A DNA stretch of 64,000 bases from Hippophae tibetana (lineage: Eukaryota > Streptophyta > Magnoliopsida > Rosales > Elaeagnaceae). Under the pieces are notes generated by a model. It had not been told where the DNA came from. It searched no databases and saw nothing but the letters and a program-made list of their open reading frames with translations. The stretch lies in contig CM072810.1 in NCBI GenBank assembly GCA_037013495.1, forward strand, positions 29,107,843 to 29,171,842, given 5' to 3'. Of this stretch, positions 62,601-64,000 are shown one piece after another (position 1 is the stretch's first letter; each line of letters opens with the position of its first letter). The position numbers and the translations under genes are program-made.

Positions 62601-64000
62601 GCTCTTTCCGTCCTCGAAAGTGGATGGCTGACATATTGGTTACAAGTGATGCAGTTCGAATACTTGCCCAAGTGATTCATTTAACAGTAAGTTCACAAGG
62701 ATTTTTCATGTATTTAAGCAACGTAACTTTTGCTTGAAAATGATAAGGTAAGCTAGTAAGGAATTTCTTAATGTACTTCTCTTTCCATATAGGTCTACCC
62801 AAATTGTACGAGTAGTTGATAGTGTTTGAAAAACATGATTAGAATTTGTTCCAAGTTTCATCCTCTTGCTTGATATAGAGTTCAAAATTTTTGGTCAACT
62901 TCGTAGTTCTAGATTTATTTTTTAGCTCAAATACCTATATGAGTGGTCTGCAAAATATTTCATGTTGTTTGGAAGAAGTACAACTCTAAATTCATTGAAA
63001 TAATCATTTTGGAGCTCGGATTATTTTTTTCTAAAACCCCTAAAAAGGGTTAATTCTATCTAAGAAATTTATTAACTCTCTGGGAAAGTAGATCCCATTT
63101 CTCTTCATTGGTATTAGAGTCATCATTTCTAACAATTGTGTCAAAAAGATTTTCGCTAAGACCACAATCCTTGATGTCTATAAACCCAAGCTCTTTCCGT
63201 CCTCGAAAGTGGATGGCTGACATATTGGTTACAAGTGATGCAGTTCGAATACTTGCGCAAGTGATTCATTTAACAGTAAGTTCACAAGGATTTTTCATGT
63301 ATTTAAGCAAGGTAACTTTTGCTTGAAAATGATAAGGTAAGCTAGTAAGGAATTTCTCAATGTACTTTTCTTTCCTGATAGGTCCACCCAAATTGTACGA
63401 GTAGTTGATAGTGTTTGAAAAACATGATTAGAATTTGTTCCAAGTTTCATCCTTTTGCTTGATATAGAGTTCAAAATTTTTGGTCAACTTCGTAGTTCTA
63501 GTTTATTTTTTAGCTCAAATACCTATATGAGTGGTCTGGAAAATATTTCATGTTGTTTATAAGAAGTACAACTCTAAATTCATTGAAATAATCATTTTCG
63601 AGCTCCGATTTTTTTTTTTTAAAACCCCTAAAAAGGGTTAATTCTATCTAAGCAATTTAGTAACTCTCTGAGAAAGTAGATCCCATTTCTCTTCATTGGT
63701 ATTAGAGTCATCATTTCTAACAATTGTGCCAAAAAGATTTTCGCTAAGACCACTATCCTTGATGTCTATAAAGCCAAGCTCTTTACGTCCTCGAAAGTGG
63801 ATGGCTGCCATATTGGTTACAAGTGATGCACTTCGAATACTTGCTCAAGTCATTCATTTAACAGTAAGTTCACAAGGATTTTTCATGTATTTAAGCAAGG
63901 TAACTTTTGCTTGAAAATGATAAGGTAAGCTAGTCAGGAATTTCTCAATCTACTTTTCTTTCCTGATAGGTCCACCCAAATTGTACGAGTAGTTGATAAT
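59618..64000 (+). repeat. Region VII: mixed monomers to the right window edge
   Basis: Eight monomers (anchors 59575 to 63696) use the same types as regions V and D. Those at 60753 and 61342 carry GGTATAAGAG, GATCTTAAC or GATCATAAC, GCTGAAATATTGG and GCAAGATAAC, a rare class otherwise seen only at 37795 and 41328. The last monomers (63108 and 63696) resemble the start of the domain D unit, so the 5-mer pattern may resume beyond the window. The last monomer is cut at 64000. Confidence 0.85.

Larger units (their letters stand above)
1..64000 (+). repeat. Satellite DNA array, 589-bp monomer, about 109 copies
   Basis: The same roughly 589-bp sequence recurs without a break from edge to edge, always in the same orientation. 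The CCCC anchor lies at 13, 601, 1190, 1779, 2367, 2956 and 3545, and so on to 63625. A second anchor, TTGGTATTAG, lies at 84, 672, 1262, 1850, 2438, 3027, 3616 and so on to 63696. Copies differ mainly by single-base substitutions and 1-3 bp indels, and many variants are shared by sets of monomers. The sequence is clearly AT-rich, with runs of 6-12 T. No other sequence interrupts the array and neither array edge is in the window. Such arrays typically sit in centromeric, pericentromeric or subtelomeric heterochromatin of eukaryotes; which one applies here cannot be read from the sequence. A monomer of 589 bp is close to three nucleosome repeats of 196 bp, a suggestive but unproven fit. Confidence 0.98.

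Noticed and set aside
1-64000. CRISPR array, because of regular repetition.
   Set aside because: The period of 589 bp with no short conserved repeat alternating with unique spacers does not fit; the whole unit repeats.
1-64000. Ribosomal intergenic spacer or tandem gene cluster.
   Set aside because: No rRNA, 5S, histone or snRNA-like sequence appears between or within the units.

Overview
The whole 64-kb window is one uninterrupted, head-to-tail satellite DNA array. A monomer of about 589 bp repeats 109 times on the same strand. The first monomer is cut by the left window edge and the last by the right edge. Anchoring on the CCCC of the motif AAAACCCCTAAAAA, the first copy is at 13 and the last at 63625, which is 108 steps of exactly 589.0 bp on average. 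Individual steps are 588-590 bp wherever I checked them. I see no inserted mobile element, no orientation switch, no unique sequence, no tRNA, rRNA or CRISPR, and no credible gene. A multi-kilobase AT-rich satellite with long-monomer higher-order structure indicates a eukaryotic nuclear genome. The motif resembling the plant telomere unit (CCCTAAA) and the monomer length would fit a plant, but the taxon cannot be fixed from the sequence.

The array is a mosaic of higher-order repeat (HOR) domains of different multiplicity. (A) 1-7064: two copies of a 6-monomer unit of 3532 bp, followed by a shortened, hybrid third copy to about 8870. (B) about 8870-13148: 1.8 copies of a 4-monomer unit of 2356 bp. 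(III) about 13149-24962: mixed monomers with several interspersed duplications. (C) about 24963-36815: two copies of a 10-monomer unit of 5895-5896 bp. (V) about 36816-52092: mixed monomers with local one- and two-monomer duplications. (D) about 52093-59617: 2.6 copies of a 5-monomer unit of 2943 bp that look almost identical, so this is probably the most recently amplified part. (VII) about 59618-64000: mixed monomers of the same families as V.

The many short open frames (about 60-130 codons) are the same two or three stretches of the monomer read again in each copy. The commonest plus-strand frame starts at TTG, not ATG. It is broken in many copies, and its substitutions do not look protein-constrained. 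The opposite strand has a more protein-like open stretch of 69 codons per monomer, bounded by stop codons at the same place in almost every copy. It might be a fossil of the sequence the satellite arose from, but I do not recognise it.

Nothing here acts as a gene system. The interest lies in array architecture: four HOR registers within 64 kb, hybrid monomers that record unequal exchange or conversion, invariant blocks inside an otherwise variable monomer, and a telomere-like hairpin motif once per monomer. Boundaries between domains were placed by eye and are good to within some tens of bases.
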